From Paenibacillus naphthalenovorans (lineage in GTDB: Bacteria; Bacillota; Bacilli; Paenibacillales; NBRC-103111), in contig NZ_FNDY01000012.1 in assembly GCF_900099895.1 (NCBI RefSeq), positions 62,001 through 126,000 on the forward strand: a stretch of 64,000 bases of DNA. The letters run 5' to 3'. How positions within the stretch are numbered: the stretch's first letter is position 1; every line of letters starts with the position of its first letter. The position numbers and the translations under genes were made by a program. Shown here piece by piece: positions 1 through 10,343 of the stretch. The notes beneath the pieces are model-generated. The model ran no database searches. It worked only from the letters and a program-made list of their open reading frames with translations, and had not been told where the DNA came from.

Positions 1-2882
1 CCGATGATATGGTAAAGGGCGCTCCGGAACTGGAGGATGTGCTTCCTAAATTCATCGAGTTTGTCGGGGATAGCGTTCTGGTCGCGCACAACGCCAGGTT
101 CGATATCGGATTTATTCAGGCCAACTGCAAGCGGCTTGGCCTGCCGGAAGTGAGCAATCCGGTGCTGGACACGCTGGAGCTGGCGCGTTTATTGTTCCCG
201 ACGATGAAGAACCACCGTCTCAATACACTGGCGGATAAGTTCAAGGTGAGTCTGGACAACCATCACCGGGCCATCGACGATTCGATTGCGCTTGGCTTCG
301 TGCTCTTCCATCTGTTAAAGGAAGCGGCGGACAGGGGATACACGCAGCTGGATCGGCTTAACGATCAGGTGGGCAAGAACCTGGCTACCCAACGGCCGTT
401 CCACTGTTGTATTTATGCCAAGAACATGATAGGCAAAAAGAACCTGTTCACCCTGGTATCCTTATCGCATACGGAATATTTCCACCGGGTGGCGTGCATT
501 CCCAAGAGTAAGCTGCAGGAAATGCGCGAGGGCCTGATCATCGCTTCCGGATGCGAAAAGGGCGAGTTTTTTGAAACGGTGCTCAATAAATCGTTGGAAG
601 AAGCGGAGAACGTTGCAGCGTTCTACGATGTGCTGGAAATTCAACCGACCGGCATCAATATGCATTTGGTGGAAAAAGGCCTGGTTGGAAGCCCTGCACA
701 GTTGGAGGATGCGAACCGTAAAATCATTGAGATCGGGCGCAAGCTCGGCAAACCGGTCATTGCAACCGGCAATGTGCACTACCTGCATCCGCGTGAAAAA
801 ATATCGCGCGACATTACGATTCACGGGATTACGGGCTTTAGTCCTTTGAAAGACATCCGCAAGCCGGACGTTCATTTCAGGACTACGAAGGAAATGCTGG
901 CCGAATTCGAATATTTGGGTAAAGAGACGGCTTATGAGGTCGTTGTCAAAAACACCTCCGAGCTTGCCGACCAGTTCGAGGAGCTGGAGCTGTTCCCGAC
1001 GAAGCTGTTCACACCGATCATCGAGGGTGCGGACGAAGAAATCCGCAACACTTGCTACGAAACCGCGCGGCAGATTTATGGGGATCCGCTTCCGGAAGTG
1101 GTGACGGCGCGGCTGGAGAAGGAATTGGTGCCGATCATCAAGTATGGCTTCTCTGCGAACTATTTGATATCCGAGCGGCTTGTGAAAAAATCCAACCAAG
1201 ACGGCTATCTCGTCGGCTCCCGGGGGTCCGTCGGCTCCTCCGTCGTGGCTACGTTTCTGGGGATTTCCGAGGTCAACCCCCTGCCGCCTCATTATGTATG
1301 CAAATCGTGCAAACACAGCGAGTGGATTCTCGACGGGTCGATTCCGAGCGGCTTCGATCTTCCGGATAAAAATTGCCCGAATTGCGGCGAGAAGTTGAAA
1401 GGTGACGGTCAGGACATTCCGTTTGAAACGTTCCTTGGCTTTAAAGGGGATAAGGTCCCCGATATCGATCTGAACTTCTCCGGCGAATACCAGCCGCATG
1501 CTCACAACTACACGAAGGTGCTGTTTGGCGAGAAAAACGTATTCCGGGCCGGAACGATCGGTACGGTTGCCGAAAAGACGGCTTACGGATTCGTGAAAAA
1601 ATATGAAGAGGAGCACGGCAAAAAGTGGCGCGGAGCGGAGCTGAACCGTTTGGCTATGGGTTGTACGGGGGTTAAGCGAAGCACAGGACAGCATCCCGGG
1701 GGGATCGTGGTCGTTCCGGATTATATCGATGTTAATGATATTACGCCGGTCCAGTACCCGGCCGACGACACAAGCGCGGAATGGAAGACGACGCATTTTG
1801 ATTATCACGCGTTCGATGCCAATCTGCTCAAGCTTGATATACTGGGACACGATGATCCAACGATGATGCGGATGCTGCAGGATTTGACGGGGGTCGATCC
1901 GACAACGATCCCTATGAACGATCCGAAGGTCATGAGCATGTTCAACTCCGTAGAAGCGCTTGGCGTCACGCCGGAACAGATTCGGACACCCGTAGCGACG
2001 TACGGCGTTCCGGAGATGGGGACGAAGTTCGTGCGTCAGATGCTGGAAGAGGCAAAGCCCAGCAGCTTCGCGGATCTGCTGCAAATATCCGGGCTGTCTC
2101 ATGGCACCGGAGTGTGGCTCGGCAACGCGCAAGAGCTGATAAGAAAAGGCATATGTACGATCAAAACGGTAATTGGCTGCCGCGACGATATCATGCTGTA
2201 TTTGATTTATAAAGCGGGAATGGACGCGGGACTCGCCTTTAAAATTACCGAGAGCGTGCGTAAGGGTAAAGGGCTTACCGAAGAGTGGAAAGAAGAGATG
2301 AAGAAGCATAATGTCCCGCAGTGGTACATCGACTCCTGCGAGAAGATCGAGTACATGTTCCCGAAGGCGCACGCCTCTGCCTATGTCATTTCCGCCGTAC
2401 GTACCGCTTACTTTAAGCTGTACCATCCGATTGCTTACTATGCGACCTACTTCTCCGTTCGGGCGACGGACTTTGAGATTGAGCTCCTGTGCCAGGGCTA
2501 CGACGCGATTCTCAGCAGGCTGATCGAGATCGAGGAAAAGGGCTTTCAAGCCTCCCCGAAAGAAAAAAATATGATATCGATCCTTGAGATGGCGCTGGAG
2601 ATGACTGCGCGCGGGTTTACATTCAAAAGCATCGATTTGTACAAATCGGACGCTACCAAGTTTCTGATTGACGGAGACTCCCTTATACCGCCGTTTTCGG
2701 CTGTTGGCGGAATCGGCGAGAATGCGGCCAAAAATATCGCAGCGGCCCGAAACGATGGTCCGTTCTTGTCCATCGAGGATTTCCAAACGCGCAGTAAAGC
2801 GTCGAAAACGATTGTAGAAATTTTGGCCGGCATGGGCTGCTTCCGAGGTTTGCCGGAGACAAACCAGCTTTCGCTGTTTTAA
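1..2882 (+). CDS. polC: DNA polymerase III alpha subunit PolC, 5'-truncated by window edge
   Basis: C-terminal two thirds (about 959 codons) of PolC, the replicative family C DNA polymerase of low-GC Gram-positives that extends both strands at the fork. The frame is open through base 1, so the start lies outside the window; the B. subtilis protein is about 1,437 aa. Seen in order: the end of the DnaQ-like 3'-5' exonuclease (AHNARFDIGF, then HRAIDDS), the remaining PHP part, a four-cysteine zinc site (CKSC ... CPNC), the palm aspartates in VPDIDLNFSG, and a C-terminal QLSLF pentapeptide, the canonical beta-clamp-binding motif. No frameshift. A promoter for the next operon begins 28 bases after the stop. 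Confidence 0.97.
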   Translation, partial: DDMVKGAPELEDVLPKFIEFVGDSVLVAHNARFDIGFIQANCKRLGLPEVSNPVLDTLELARLLFPTMKNHRLNTLADKFKVSLDNHHRAIDDSIALGFVLFHLLKEAADRGYTQLDRLNDQVGKNLATQRPFHCCIYAKNMIGKKNLFTLVSLSHTEYFHRVACIPKSKLQEMREGLIIASGCEKGEFFETVLNKSLEEAENVAAFYDVLEIQPTGINMHLVEKGLVGSPAQLEDANRKIIEIGRKLGKPVIATGNVHYLHPREKISRDITIHGITGFSPLKDIRKPDVHFRTTKEMLAEFEYLGKETAYEVVVKNTSELADQFEELELFPTKLFTPIIEGADEEIRNTCYETARQIYGDPLPEVVTARLEKELVPIIKYGFSANYLISERLVKKSNQDGYLVGSRGSVGSSVVATFLGISEVNPLPPHYVCKSCKHSEWILDGSIPSGFDLPDKNCPNCGEKLKGDGQDIPFETFLGFKGDKVPDIDLNFSGEYQPHAHNYTKVLFGEKNVFRAGTIGTVAEKTAYGFVKKYEEEHGKKWRGAELNRLAMGCTGVKRSTGQHPGGIVVVPDYIDVNDITPVQYPADDTSAEWKTTHFDYHAFDANLLKLDILGHDDPTMMRMLQDLTGVDPTTIPMNDPKVMSMFNSVEALGVTPEQIRTPVATYGVPEMGTKFVRQMLEEAKPSSFADLLQISGLSHGTGVWLGNAQELIRKGICTIKTVIGCRDDIMLYLIYKAGMDAGLAFKITESVRKGKGLTEEWKEEMKKHNVPQWYIDSCEKIEYMFPKAHASAYVISAVRTAYFKLYHPIAYYATYFSVRATDFEIELLCQGYDAILSRLIEIEEKGFQASPKEKNMISILEMALEMTARGFTFKSIDLYKSDATKFLIDGDSLIPPFSAVGGIGENAAKNIAAARNDGPFLSIEDFQTRSKASKTIVEILAGMGCFRGLPETNQLSLF

Positions 2883-2910
2883 ACGGAAGAGGTTGTCGTT
2901 TTCATCATTA

Positions 2911-2940
2911 TTGCAAATTGAACGGCACTTATGGTATAAT
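2911..2940 (+). promoter_or_regulatory. sigma-A promoter of the rimP-nusA-infB operon
   Basis: TTGCAA (2911-2916), 18-bp spacer, TATAAT (2935-2940) with an extended -10 TGG just upstream. It lies between polC and rimP and would start RNA near 2947, giving a leader of about 95 nt. Confidence 0.75.
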
Positions 2941-2974
2941 CTTCTACGGTAGTAATGTTATATCTCGTAACCAG

Positions 2975-2994
2975 AGAGTGGGGAAACCCACTCT
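2975..2994 (+). promoter_or_regulatory. leader hairpin with GAAA tetraloop upstream of rimP
   Basis: Perfect 8-bp stem AGAGTGGG/CCCACTCT closed by a GAAA (GNRA) tetraloop in the rimP leader, about 30 nt after the predicted transcript start. It is not followed by a clear T-run, so it looks more like a 5' stabilising hairpin or protein site than a terminator. No known riboswitch class is recognised. Confidence 0.5.
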
Positions 2995-3041
2995 TTACAT
3001 TTTGTATAAGGCATTCAAGCGAGTGAATAGGAGGAAGCAGG

Positions 3042-3500
3042 TTGAGCACACACATCAAATCCACAGTGGAAGAGCTGGTCCGGCCTTTTTTGGACGAGAA
3101 CGGATTTGAACTGATCGACATTGAATATGTCAAGGAAGGCGGCAACTGGTTTCTAAGGGTGTACGTCGACAAGGAAGGCGGCATCGACATTGACGACTGC
3201 GGGCGCATCAGCGAATATTTGAGCGCAAGGCTGGACGAAAAGGACCCGATACCAAACGCCTATTTCCTTGAGGTGTCGTCCCCGGGAGCAGAGCGCCCCT
3301 TAAAGAAAACCCAGGATTATCACAAGGCGGTAGGGGAGCATGTTTTCGTTACGACTTATGAACCGGTTGACGGTTTAAAAGAGTTCGAGGGCAAGCTCCT
3401 GTCGTTCGACGAGCAGACGGTAGTGATTGAAGTCGGCAAGAAACAGCATGTTATACCTTTTGCGAAAGTGGCAAGCGCACGGCTTGCCATTGTGTTCTGA
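3042..3500 (+). CDS. rimP: ribosome maturation factor RimP
   Basis: 152 aa, the usual length for RimP (YlxS/DUF150), which assists maturation of the 30S subunit. The N-terminal alpha/beta domain carries the typical [12 protein letters not shown] and [16 protein letters not shown] segments, followed by [10 protein letters not shown] and a C-terminal SH3-like beta domain. A TTG start at 3042 is chosen because AGGAGG (3029-3034) sits 7 bases upstream and no ATG fits. First gene of a long operon with nusA, rnpM, ylxQ, infB and rbfA, whose products act on transcription elongation and translation start; same order as in B. subtilis. Confidence 0.95.
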   Translation: MSTHIKSTVEELVRPFLDENGFELIDIEYVKEGGNWFLRVYVDKEGGIDIDDCGRISEYLSARLDEKDPIPNAYFLEVSSPGAERPLKKTQDYHKAVGEHVFVTTYEPVDGLKEFEGKLLSFDEQTVVIEVGKKQHVIPFAKVASARLAIVF

Positions 3501-3562
3501 TAAAGCATTGAATTGTCGTTAGTCACATTTCTCAATTATACGAGAGGGGGAACTCCGTTCAA

Positions 3563-4660
3563 ATGAACATGGATTTTATTGAAGCGTTAAATGAAATTGA
3601 AAGAGAAAAGGGCATTTCCAAAGAAGTGCTCATCGATGCCATCGAGGCGGCTCTAATTTCCAGTTATAAGCGCAACTTCAATACAGCGCAGAACGTGCGC
3701 GTCGATATCAACCGCCATACGGGTCTGATTAAAGTTTATGCGCGCAAGACGGTTGTGGATGAAGTGCTCGACCCTCGCCTGGAGATTTCACTTCACGCCG
3801 CACGGGAGATAAATCAAAACTATCAATTAAACGATATCGTCGAAATCGAAGTGACGCCGCGGGATTTCGGGCGTATTGCGGCGCAGACCGCAAAGCAGGT
3901 CGTCACGCAGCGGATCCGTGAAGCGGAACGCGGTTTGATATATAACGCTTATGTGGACAAGGAAGAAGACATCGTCAACGGGATTGTACAGCGTCAGGAC
4001 CAACGCAACCTGTACATTGATCTCGGCAAGATTGAGGCGGTGATGCCGCTTGGCGAGTTGATGCCTACGGACAAATTCAAACAGGGCGACCGTGTGAAAG
4101 CATATATCACAAAAGTGGAAAATACGACCAAAGGTCCGCAAATTGTGCTGTCACGTACCCATCCGGGTCTGCTTAAACGTTTGTTCGAGCTGGAAGTTCC
4201 GGAAATTTTCCAAGGCGTGGTGGAAATCCGCTCGGTAGCGCGAGAAGCCGGGTACCGTTCCAAAATCGCCGTGCATTCCCGCAACGAGGAGGTTGATCCG
4301 GTCGGCTCCTGCGTAGGTCCCAAGGGCATGCGCGTACAAACGATCGTCAACGAACTGAAAGGCGAGAAGATCGACATTGTCCGCTGGATGGAAAACATTG
4401 AAGAATATGTGGCCAATGCCTTGAGCCCTTCCAAGGTTCTGGAGGTACAGGTGTTCGAAGCGGAAAAAATGGCACGAGTCATCGTTCCCGACTACCAGTT
4501 GTCTCTTGCTATCGGAATTAAAGGGCAGAACGCCCGGCTTGCCGCAAAGCTGACCGGTTGGAAGATCGATATCAAGAGCGAAACGCAAGCGGAGCAGGAG
4601 TATGGGCGTCCTAAAGCCAACTCCGAAGAAATGCATCAGGATTCGGTCAGCATCGACTAA
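3563..4660 (+). CDS. nusA: transcription termination/antitermination protein NusA
   Basis: 365 aa, the short NusA form of Bacilli that lacks the C-terminal acidic repeats of E. coli NusA. It binds RNA polymerase near the RNA exit and modulates pausing, intrinsic termination and antitermination. In order: N-terminal polymerase-binding domain ([17 protein letters not shown] at the start), an S1 domain (about residues 135-200), then two KH domains with [11 protein letters not shown] and [11 protein letters not shown] loops. The AGAGGGGG site near 3542 precedes ATG 3563; an in-frame ATG at 3569 is an alternative. Second gene of the rimP operon. Confidence 0.97.
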   Translation: MNMDFIEALNEIEREKGISKEVLIDAIEAALISSYKRNFNTAQNVRVDINRHTGLIKVYARKTVVDEVLDPRLEISLHAAREINQNYQLNDIVEIEVTPRDFGRIAAQTAKQVVTQRIREAERGLIYNAYVDKEEDIVNGIVQRQDQRNLYIDLGKIEAVMPLGELMPTDKFKQGDRVKAYITKVENTTKGPQIVLSRTHPGLLKRLFELEVPEIFQGVVEIRSVAREAGYRSKIAVHSRNEEVDPVGSCVGPKGMRVQTIVNELKGEKIDIVRWMENIEEYVANALSPSKVLEVQVFEAEKMARVIVPDYQLSLAIGIKGQNARLAAKLTGWKIDIKSETQAEQEYGRPKANSEEMHQDSVSID

Positions 4661-4703
4661 ATCAGGCGGGTCGGTGGATTAGCATACGGGAGGGAATGAA
4701 ACG

Positions 4704-5021
4704 ATGAAGCAGCGAAAAATACCTCTACGCAAATGCGTGGCCTGCCAGCAAATGATGCCAAAGAAAGAACTCATCCGAGTGGTAAAGACTCCCGACGGCG
4801 AGCTCCATATCGATCTGAAGGGAAAGAGAGCGGGGCGAGGAGCTTATTTGTGCGGAAAGCAGTCCTGCTTCAGGCTGGCCAAAAAGTCGCGTGCCTTGGA
4901 CCGCGCACTGAAGACTGCGGTCCTTCCGGACATTTACGATGCGCTTGAACAGGATTTCATTAAGGTGGAAGACGAGTTTATTGCCGGAAAAGATGCGGTG
5001 GACGACGAAGATGAAGAATGA
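4704..5021 (+). CDS. rnpM: RNase P modulator RnpM (YlxR family)
   Basis: 105 aa YlxR/DUF448 protein. It has the signature IPLRKCVACQQM, the central HIDLKGKRAGRGAYLC and the CFRLAKKS segment. YlxR of B. subtilis is reported to bind RNase P RNA and modulate its activity, hence RnpM; earlier annotations call it a nucleic-acid-binding protein. An acidic C-terminal tail (DEDEE) follows the fold. ATG 4704 is preceded by GGGAGGGAATG. The stop overlaps the start of ylxQ, the usual arrangement in the nusA operon. Confidence 0.92.
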   Translation: MKQRKIPLRKCVACQQMMPKKELIRVVKTPDGELHIDLKGKRAGRGAYLCGKQSCFRLAKKSRALDRALKTAVLPDIYDALEQDFIKVEDEFIAGKDAVDDEDEE

Positions 5022-5304
5022 TAAATTTTTTTCGAATTTGGGGCTGGCTATGAGGGCAGGAAAACTGGTCACCGGAGAAGATATGGTCATTGAAGCAATA
5101 CGAGGCGGCCAGGCGAAGCTGGTGATCATAGCCGAAGACGCTTCCGAAGGTACATTCAAAAAAGTTAACGATAAATGCAGTTATTATGGGGTTCCTATTT
5201 ATCAGTACGGCCGTCGGGATCAGCTGGGGGCAAGCATCGGTAAGGAAACGCGGGTCGTTATTGCGGTAACGGACGCGGGGTTTGCGCGCATGTTGAAGCA
5301 GTAG
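5011..5304 (+). CDS. ylxQ: L7Ae/L30e-family RNA-binding protein YlxQ
   Basis: 97 aa protein of the L7Ae/L30e/S12e/Gadd45 fold, a kink-turn RNA-binding family. Seen: SNLGLAMRAGKLVTGED, then KLVIIAEDASEGT and a late ITDAGFA-like stretch (AVTDAGFARML), typical of YlxQ/YbxF. ATG 5011 overlaps the rnpM stop by 11 bases; the frame is open farther upstream but this start gives the family length. The B. subtilis orthologue has no settled role, though the position between rnpM and infB suggests a ribosome- or RNase P-associated function. Confidence 0.88.
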   Translation: MKNDKFFSNLGLAMRAGKLVTGEDMVIEAIRGGQAKLVIIAEDASEGTFKKVNDKCSYYGVPIYQYGRRDQLGASIGKETRVVIAVTDAGFARMLKQ

Positions 5305-5328
5305 GAGAACGCACGGAGGTGGACTGTA

Positions 5329-8019
5329 TTGACAAAACAAGATAACAATAAAGATAAAATTAGAGTGTATGAGTATGCGAAATCCTTGAACATGAGCAGT
5401 AAAGAGATTATTACGATTTTAAAACGACTGGGCAAGCCGGTGAACAATCATATGAGCGTAATGGAGAATGATGCGGTGGAAAGTGTGGAGAAATTTTTCA
5501 AAGATGTAAAGGCAAATGCAGCGGCAAAGAGAAATGATGGAGCGGCGGCCGCCAAATCGGCCGACAAACCGGCAGGACGACAGGAACCTAAGCAGCAGAC
5601 GGTTGCAGTTCAATCCAAGCCGGAGCAAAGAAAGTCGGCGGCGCAAGTGCAATCGGCGGCAACCCGACCAAGCAACGCGCCTTCATCGGGCAGACCGCAA
5701 GGCCAAGGCGGCGGACAGTCAGGCAGACCGCAGGGCGGTCAAGGTCAAGGTCAAGGGGGGCCATCCTCCTCCAACAGACCGCAGGGCGACAGCAGACAAG
5801 GTCAGGGCCAGCATCGTCAAAGCGGTCAAGGAAACCAAGGCGGCGGACGCCCTCAAGGCGAACGCCGTGGCCCGGCGGGCTCCGGTCAAGGACAAGGTCA
5901 GGGAGGCGGCTTTAACCGCGGCGGCGGCCAAGGCGGCCGGGGTCCCGGGCAGCGTCCGCAAGGTCAGCAAGGCGGAGGTCAGCAGGGGCAAAGACCGGAT
6001 GCCCGCAGAAACGGATTGGACCAGCGCGGAGGCAGTAATCGGACTCCCGGGTCTGGAGAGTCCCGATCGCTGGGGAGCGTGCTTCAGGTGGATGTCGACG
6101 ATAATGTAGCAGCTAAAGGCGCAGCCAACAAGAAAACAAAACTGGGACAAAAACGTTTTGACGATTTTAAATCGGGCGGCAAAGGGCTTCAAAACCGCGG
6201 CAATCAAAAGAATCAAGGCAAGGGCGGTAAAAATCACTCCGAGCCTCCGAAGCCGAAGATCGACAATACGCCCAAGAAAATTATCGTTCGCGGTACCATG
6301 ACGGTAGGCGAGTTGGCCAAGGCGCTTCACAAGGACGCTTCCGAGGTGATTAAGAAGCTGTTGTTCCTGGGCGTGATGGCTACAATCAACCAGGAGCTTG
6401 ATTTGGATGCGATTCAATTGCTGGCTTCTGATTACGGAGTCGAAGTGGAACTGAAGATTCCGGTTGAGGAAGACAAGTTCGAGCAGTTTGAAGAAATTGA
6501 CGACGAAGCCGATCTGCTCGAGCGTCCGCCGGTCGTTACCATTATGGGTCACGTTGACCATGGTAAAACGACACTGCTGGATGCGATCCGCAAGACCAAC
6601 GTAACGGAAGGCGAAGCCGGAGGCATCACTCAGCATATCGGTGCGTATCAAGTGGAAGCTCACGGCAAAAAAATCACGTTCCTGGATACTCCGGGCCACG
6701 AAGCATTTACGTCGATGCGTGCCCGCGGAGCTCAGGTGACGGATATTACGATTATCGTTGTAGCTGCGGATGACGGCGTCATGCCGCAAACCGTCGAGGC
6801 GATCAACCATGCCAAAGCGGCAAAAGTACCGATCATTGTCGCTGTCAACAAAATTGATAAGCCGGATGCTAATCCGGACCGCATCAAGCAGGAGCTGACA
6901 GAATACGAACTGGTACCTGAAGAGTGGGGCGGGGATACGATCTTCTGCAACATTTCCGCTAAACAGCGCATCGGTCTTGAGAACCTGCTCGATATGATTT
7001 TGCTTGTCGCCGAGGTTCAGGAATTAAAAGCCAATCCGAATAAACGGGCAAGAGGCACGGTCATCGAGGCAGAGCTGGATAAGGGTAAAGGGCCGGTTGC
7101 CCGCATTCTGATTCAGCACGGTACGCTGAAGGTGGGCGACAGTTTCGTAGCCGGCGTTTGCTTTGGCCGCGTACGGGCGATGGTCAACGACAGGGGCCGT
7201 AAGCTTAAAGAAGCGGGACCTTCTACACCGGTTGAGATTACCGGCTTGACCGAAGTTCCACAGGCTGGCGATCCGTTCCTTGTCTTTGAAGACGAACGTA
7301 AGGCAAGAGCCATTGCCGAGAAGCGTGCGGTGACGCTGCGTCAATCCGAAATGGGGGCGAATGCCCGTGTAACGCTCGATGATTTGTACAAGCAAATCAA
7401 AGAAGGCGAAATCAAGGATCTCAACGTCATCATTAAGGCGGACGTACAAGGTTCTGCCGAGGCGCTCAAAGGCTCGCTCGAAAAAATCGATGTTGAAGGC
7501 GCACGGGTTAAAATCATACACAGCGGTGTAGGCGCGGTTACGGAATCCGACGTTATTTTGGCATCGGCCTCCAATGCGATCATCATCGGATTTAACGTTC
7601 GTCCCGAGCCGCAGGCGAAGAATACGGCTGAGCAGGAAAAAGTCGATATTCGTATGCACAGCATTATTTACAAAGTGATGGAAGAAATTGAGCACGCTAT
7701 GAAAGGGCTTCTTGATCCTGAATATAAAGAAGTGGTTATCGGCCATGCGGAAGTGCGCAATACCTTTAAAGTGTCCAAAGTCGGCGTGATCGCCGGTTGT
7801 ATGGTGATCGACGGCAAAATTACACGCAATGCGGAAGTGCGCCTGGTTCGCGACGGCATTGTCGTCTACCAAGGAAAAATCGATTCACTCAAACGTTTCA
7901 AAGATGACGCCAAAGAGGTTGCTCAAGGATACGAATGTGGTATATCTCTAGACAAATTCAATGATATTAAAGAAGGAGATACGATTGAAGCCTTCGTAAT
8001 GGAAACTGTAGAGAGGTGA
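5329..8019 (+). CDS. infB: translation initiation factor IF-2
   Basis: 896 aa, larger than B. subtilis IF-2 (about 716 aa) because of a long linker. IF-2 is the GTPase that places initiator tRNA on the 30S subunit and promotes subunit joining. Order: IF2_N module ([17 protein letters not shown]), a Gly/Gln/Arg/Pro-rich disordered stretch (about residues 80-250), a second IF2_N module (about 325-375), the G domain with GHVDHGKTT from residue 407 and NKID at 507-510, then domains II, III and the fMet-tRNA-binding C2. The TTG start at 5329 has GGAGGT (5315-5320) 8 bases upstream. Followed by rbfA after 7 bases. Confidence 0.97.
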   Translation: MTKQDNNKDKIRVYEYAKSLNMSSKEIITILKRLGKPVNNHMSVMENDAVESVEKFFKDVKANAAAKRNDGAAAAKSADKPAGRQEPKQQTVAVQSKPEQRKSAAQVQSAATRPSNAPSSGRPQGQGGGQSGRPQGGQGQGQGGPSSSNRPQGDSRQGQGQHRQSGQGNQGGGRPQGERRGPAGSGQGQGQGGGFNRGGGQGGRGPGQRPQGQQGGGQQGQRPDARRNGLDQRGGSNRTPGSGESRSLGSVLQVDVDDNVAAKGAANKKTKLGQKRFDDFKSGGKGLQNRGNQKNQGKGGKNHSEPPKPKIDNTPKKIIVRGTMTVGELAKALHKDASEVIKKLLFLGVMATINQELDLDAIQLLASDYGVEVELKIPVEEDKFEQFEEIDDEADLLERPPVVTIMGHVDHGKTTLLDAIRKTNVTEGEAGGITQHIGAYQVEAHGKKITFLDTPGHEAFTSMRARGAQVTDITIIVVAADDGVMPQTVEAINHAKAAKVPIIVAVNKIDKPDANPDRIKQELTEYELVPEEWGGDTIFCNISAKQRIGLENLLDMILLVAEVQELKANPNKRARGTVIEAELDKGKGPVARILIQHGTLKVGDSFVAGVCFGRVRAMVNDRGRKLKEAGPSTPVEITGLTEVPQAGDPFLVFEDERKARAIAEKRAVTLRQSEMGANARVTLDDLYKQIKEGEIKDLNVIIKADVQGSAEALKGSLEKIDVEGARVKIIHSGVGAVTESDVILASASNAIIIGFNVRPEPQAKNTAEQEKVDIRMHSIIYKVMEEIEHAMKGLLDPEYKEVVIGHAEVRNTFKVSKVGVIAGCMVIDGKITRNAEVRLVRDGIVVYQGKIDSLKRFKDDAKEVAQGYECGISLDKFNDIKEGDTIEAFVMETVER

Positions 8020-8026
8020 TCCGCAT

Positions 8027-8383
8027 ATGGCTAAAATTCGCGTGGGCAGAGTCGGAGAACAAATCAAAAAAGAGCTGAGCCAAATCATCCAGTCGGAGTT
8101 AAAAGACCCTCGGATCGGTTTTATTACGGTGACGGGCGTGGATGTAACGAATGATTTTTCTCAGGCGAAGGTCTTTTTGAGCGTTCTCGGCACCGATGAG
8201 CAGAAGGAAGAAACGTTGAAGGGACTGACCCGCAGCACCGGTTTTATCCGTTCGGAGCTCGGCAAGCGAATTCGGATGCGCAAGATACCGGAACTCCTGT
8301 TCAAATTCGATGAGTCGATTGATTACGGTTCTAAGATTCAAGGGCTTCTTCAGCAAATTAAACAGGAGAACCCGAATATATGA
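8027..8383 (+). CDS. rbfA: ribosome-binding factor RbfA
   Basis: 118 aa KH-like protein that helps 16S rRNA 5'-end maturation and cold-adapted 30S assembly. Typical segments: [59 protein letters not shown] 8027 has AGAGGTGAT just upstream. Its stop overlaps the next gene by the 4 bases ATGA, indicating translational coupling with nrnA. Confidence 0.95.
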   Translation: MAKIRVGRVGEQIKKELSQIIQSELKDPRIGFITVTGVDVTNDFSQAKVFLSVLGTDEQKEETLKGLTRSTGFIRSELGKRIRMRKIPELLFKFDESIDYGSKIQGLLQQIKQENPNI

Positions 8384-9363
8384 CCGCCGGTTACGAAGCT
8401 CAGCTCCGATCAGCGGCTGAGTTTATCCGCAATAACGATGATTTCCTGGTGGTATCCCATGTCCAGCCTGACGGGGATGCCTCCGGTTCCACGTTCGCTA
8501 TGGCATGGCTGCTGAAGTCCCTTAATAAAAAGGCCACGTTGATCAATGAGGGCCGGATTCCGGAGAAGTTCATGTACATGGCCGGCTCGTTTTCTGTCAT
8601 ACCTTACGAATTGGAACGTCCCGAACGGACGTTCAGGACGATTATTTCGGTCGATTGTGCTGATTTTGAGCGTATCGGCCAAGTACGGAGCTGCTTTGCC
8701 CCGCAATGGCAGCTCTTAAATATCGATCATCATGCGACAAACGATAACTTCGGGCAAGTCAATCTGGTCCGGGCCGATGCTGCAGCTACAGTCGAGGTGC
8801 TGTACGATCTGGCACTGGAGCTTGGCGTCGAGCTGACCCGTGAGCTGAGTATTTGCATTTATTCCGGTCTTCTTACCGATACGGGCGGCTTCCGTTACGC
8901 CAATACCACTCCCAAAGTGCTGCAAATTGCCGCCGACATGCTGGCGCGCGGCGTGCAAGGACACAAGCTCGCCGAAAGGCTGCTCGAAACGATGACTTAC
9001 GGTCAGGTTTCGCTGCTCAAGCGGAGCTTGAGTACATTGTCTTTCGCCCATAATAATCGGGCGGCCTGGCTGTATGTGACACTGGACGATTTGTCGTCCA
9101 CCGAAGCGACCTCTGAGGATATGGACGGGCTGGTGAACTATGCCCGTAATGTGGAGGGCGTGGAGGTCGGTATGCTGTTCAAGGAGAAGCAGCCCGGATC
9201 TGTAAAAGTAAGTCTGAGGTCAGCGGGCCAAGCGGATGTGGCTGCCATTGCCAAGCGGTTCGGGGGCGGCGGGCACGTTCGTGCCGCGGGCTGTACGATC
9301 AGCGGCAGTCTCGAGGAAGCGATTGAGCAAGTAGTCAAGGAAGTAGGGAAGGAGCTCTCATGA
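8380..9363 (+). CDS. nrnA: bifunctional oligoribonuclease / pAp phosphatase NrnA
   Basis: 327 aa DHH/DHHA1 phosphoesterase. It degrades 2-5 nt RNA fragments and hydrolyses 3'-phosphoadenosine 5'-phosphate in the cytoplasm. Seen: early [11 protein letters not shown] (metal site), a second VDCAD, the signature DHH in [12 protein letters not shown], and the C-terminal DHHA1 substrate loop [11 protein letters not shown]. Coupled to rbfA and to truB by 4-bp ATGA overlaps on both sides, as in B. subtilis (ytqI-like family member YmfI-independent copy at this locus is common in Paenibacillaceae). The family also includes c-di-AMP/pGpG hydrolases, so exact substrate range is inferred. Confidence 0.88.
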   Translation: MTAGYEAQLRSAAEFIRNNDDFLVVSHVQPDGDASGSTFAMAWLLKSLNKKATLINEGRIPEKFMYMAGSFSVIPYELERPERTFRTIISVDCADFERIGQVRSCFAPQWQLLNIDHHATNDNFGQVNLVRADAAATVEVLYDLALELGVELTRELSICIYSGLLTDTGGFRYANTTPKVLQIAADMLARGVQGHKLAERLLETMTYGQVSLLKRSLSTLSFAHNNRAAWLYVTLDDLSSTEATSEDMDGLVNYARNVEGVEVGMLFKEKQPGSVKVSLRSAGQADVAAIAKRFGGGGHVRAAGCTISGSLEEAIEQVVKEVGKELS

Positions 9364-10292
9364 CGCTCGAAGGCATTTTACCGATTTGGAAGCCGAAAGG
9401 CTTTACTTCTCATGATGTGGTGGCAAAGGTTCGCCGGATCATACGAATTAAACGAATCGGCCATACGGGCACACTGGATCCTCAAGTGACCGGCGTGCTG
9501 CCGCTTTGTATCGGGCGTGCGACCCGGTTGGTCGAGTACGTGCAGGAAATGCCCAAGGCATACGAAGCCGTACTCCGTCTGGGTCTTTGTACGGATACGC
9601 AAGATATGAGCGGACAAGTGCTTCAAAGATTGGAGAATCCTGGAGGAAGGGTGACTCCTCAGCAGGTGACCGAGACGATAGCACAGTTCGTTGGAACGAT
9701 GGAACAAGTGCCGCCTATGTATTCCGCTGTGAAAGTGGAGGGCAAGCGCTTATACGAGTTGGCGCGGCAAGGCGTTGAAATCGAGCGCAAGGCACGCACC
9801 GTTACGATCTATAGTATAGAAGTGCTGAAAACGGATTGGTCGGGAGAATTTCCCGAAGTCCGGTTCCGCGTGAAATGTTCCAAGGGTACGTACATCCGGA
9901 CGCTGTGCGCCGACATTGGTGCAGCGCTCGGAATCCCTGCGGTGATGGGAGAGTTGGTGCGAACGTCTTCGGGCAACATCGGTCCGGAGCAGTGCTTGAC
10001 CTTGGAGCAGGTGGAAGAGCTTCACGAACGGGGGGCGCTGTCGGATAAGCTGATACCGATGGAACATGTGCTGAGCTGTTTGCCATCGGTCCGTTTGGAT
10101 GATGAATCAGCCCGAAGAGCGCTGTCAGGACAAAAAATTCGTTTGGAGCCGGCTCATTGGCCGCAGACGGACAATTCACAAGCGGATTCCGGCAAACCTA
10201 TTGCCGGATTCTCCGGCGAAGGCCGGTTGATCGGTATTTTTGAATGGGATCCGCGGCGCGGACTTTTATTACCAAACAAAATCTTTTCTTGA
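9360..10292 (+). CDS. truB: tRNA pseudouridine(55) synthase TruB
   Basis: 310 aa. It makes pseudouridine 55 in the T loop of tRNAs. The catalytic motif GHTGTLDPQVTGVLP holds the nucleophilic Asp; further family marks are KAYEAVLRLG, PPMYSAVKVEGKRLYELAR and KCSKGTYIRTLCADIG. The C-terminal domain is longer than the minimal core. The ATG overlaps the nrnA stop (ATGA), so translation is coupled. ribF follows after 51 bases, the standard truB-ribF pair. Confidence 0.96.
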   Translation: MTLEGILPIWKPKGFTSHDVVAKVRRIIRIKRIGHTGTLDPQVTGVLPLCIGRATRLVEYVQEMPKAYEAVLRLGLCTDTQDMSGQVLQRLENPGGRVTPQQVTETIAQFVGTMEQVPPMYSAVKVEGKRLYELARQGVEIERKARTVTIYSIEVLKTDWSGEFPEVRFRVKCSKGTYIRTLCADIGAALGIPAVMGELVRTSSGNIGPEQCLTLEQVEELHERGALSDKLIPMEHVLSCLPSVRLDDESARRALSGQKIRLEPAHWPQTDNSQADSGKPIAGFSGEGRLIGIFEWDPRRGLLLPNKIFS

Positions 10293-10343
10293 AGATGGGC
10301 GGCAAAGCGTGCCCTATAAGAAATGTAGGTGAAATAAAATACG

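Noticed and set aside
462-2786. Very long open frame (774 codons) on the minus strand
   Set aside because: It lies wholly opposite polC, which is unmistakable; the product has no recognisable domain and is rich in Arg and His, as expected from the complement of a G+C-biased coding frame.
10293-10343. Possible FMN riboswitch before ribF
   Set aside because: The gap is only 51 bases; an FMN riboswitch needs well over 100. Only a small GGGC/GCCC hairpin is present.
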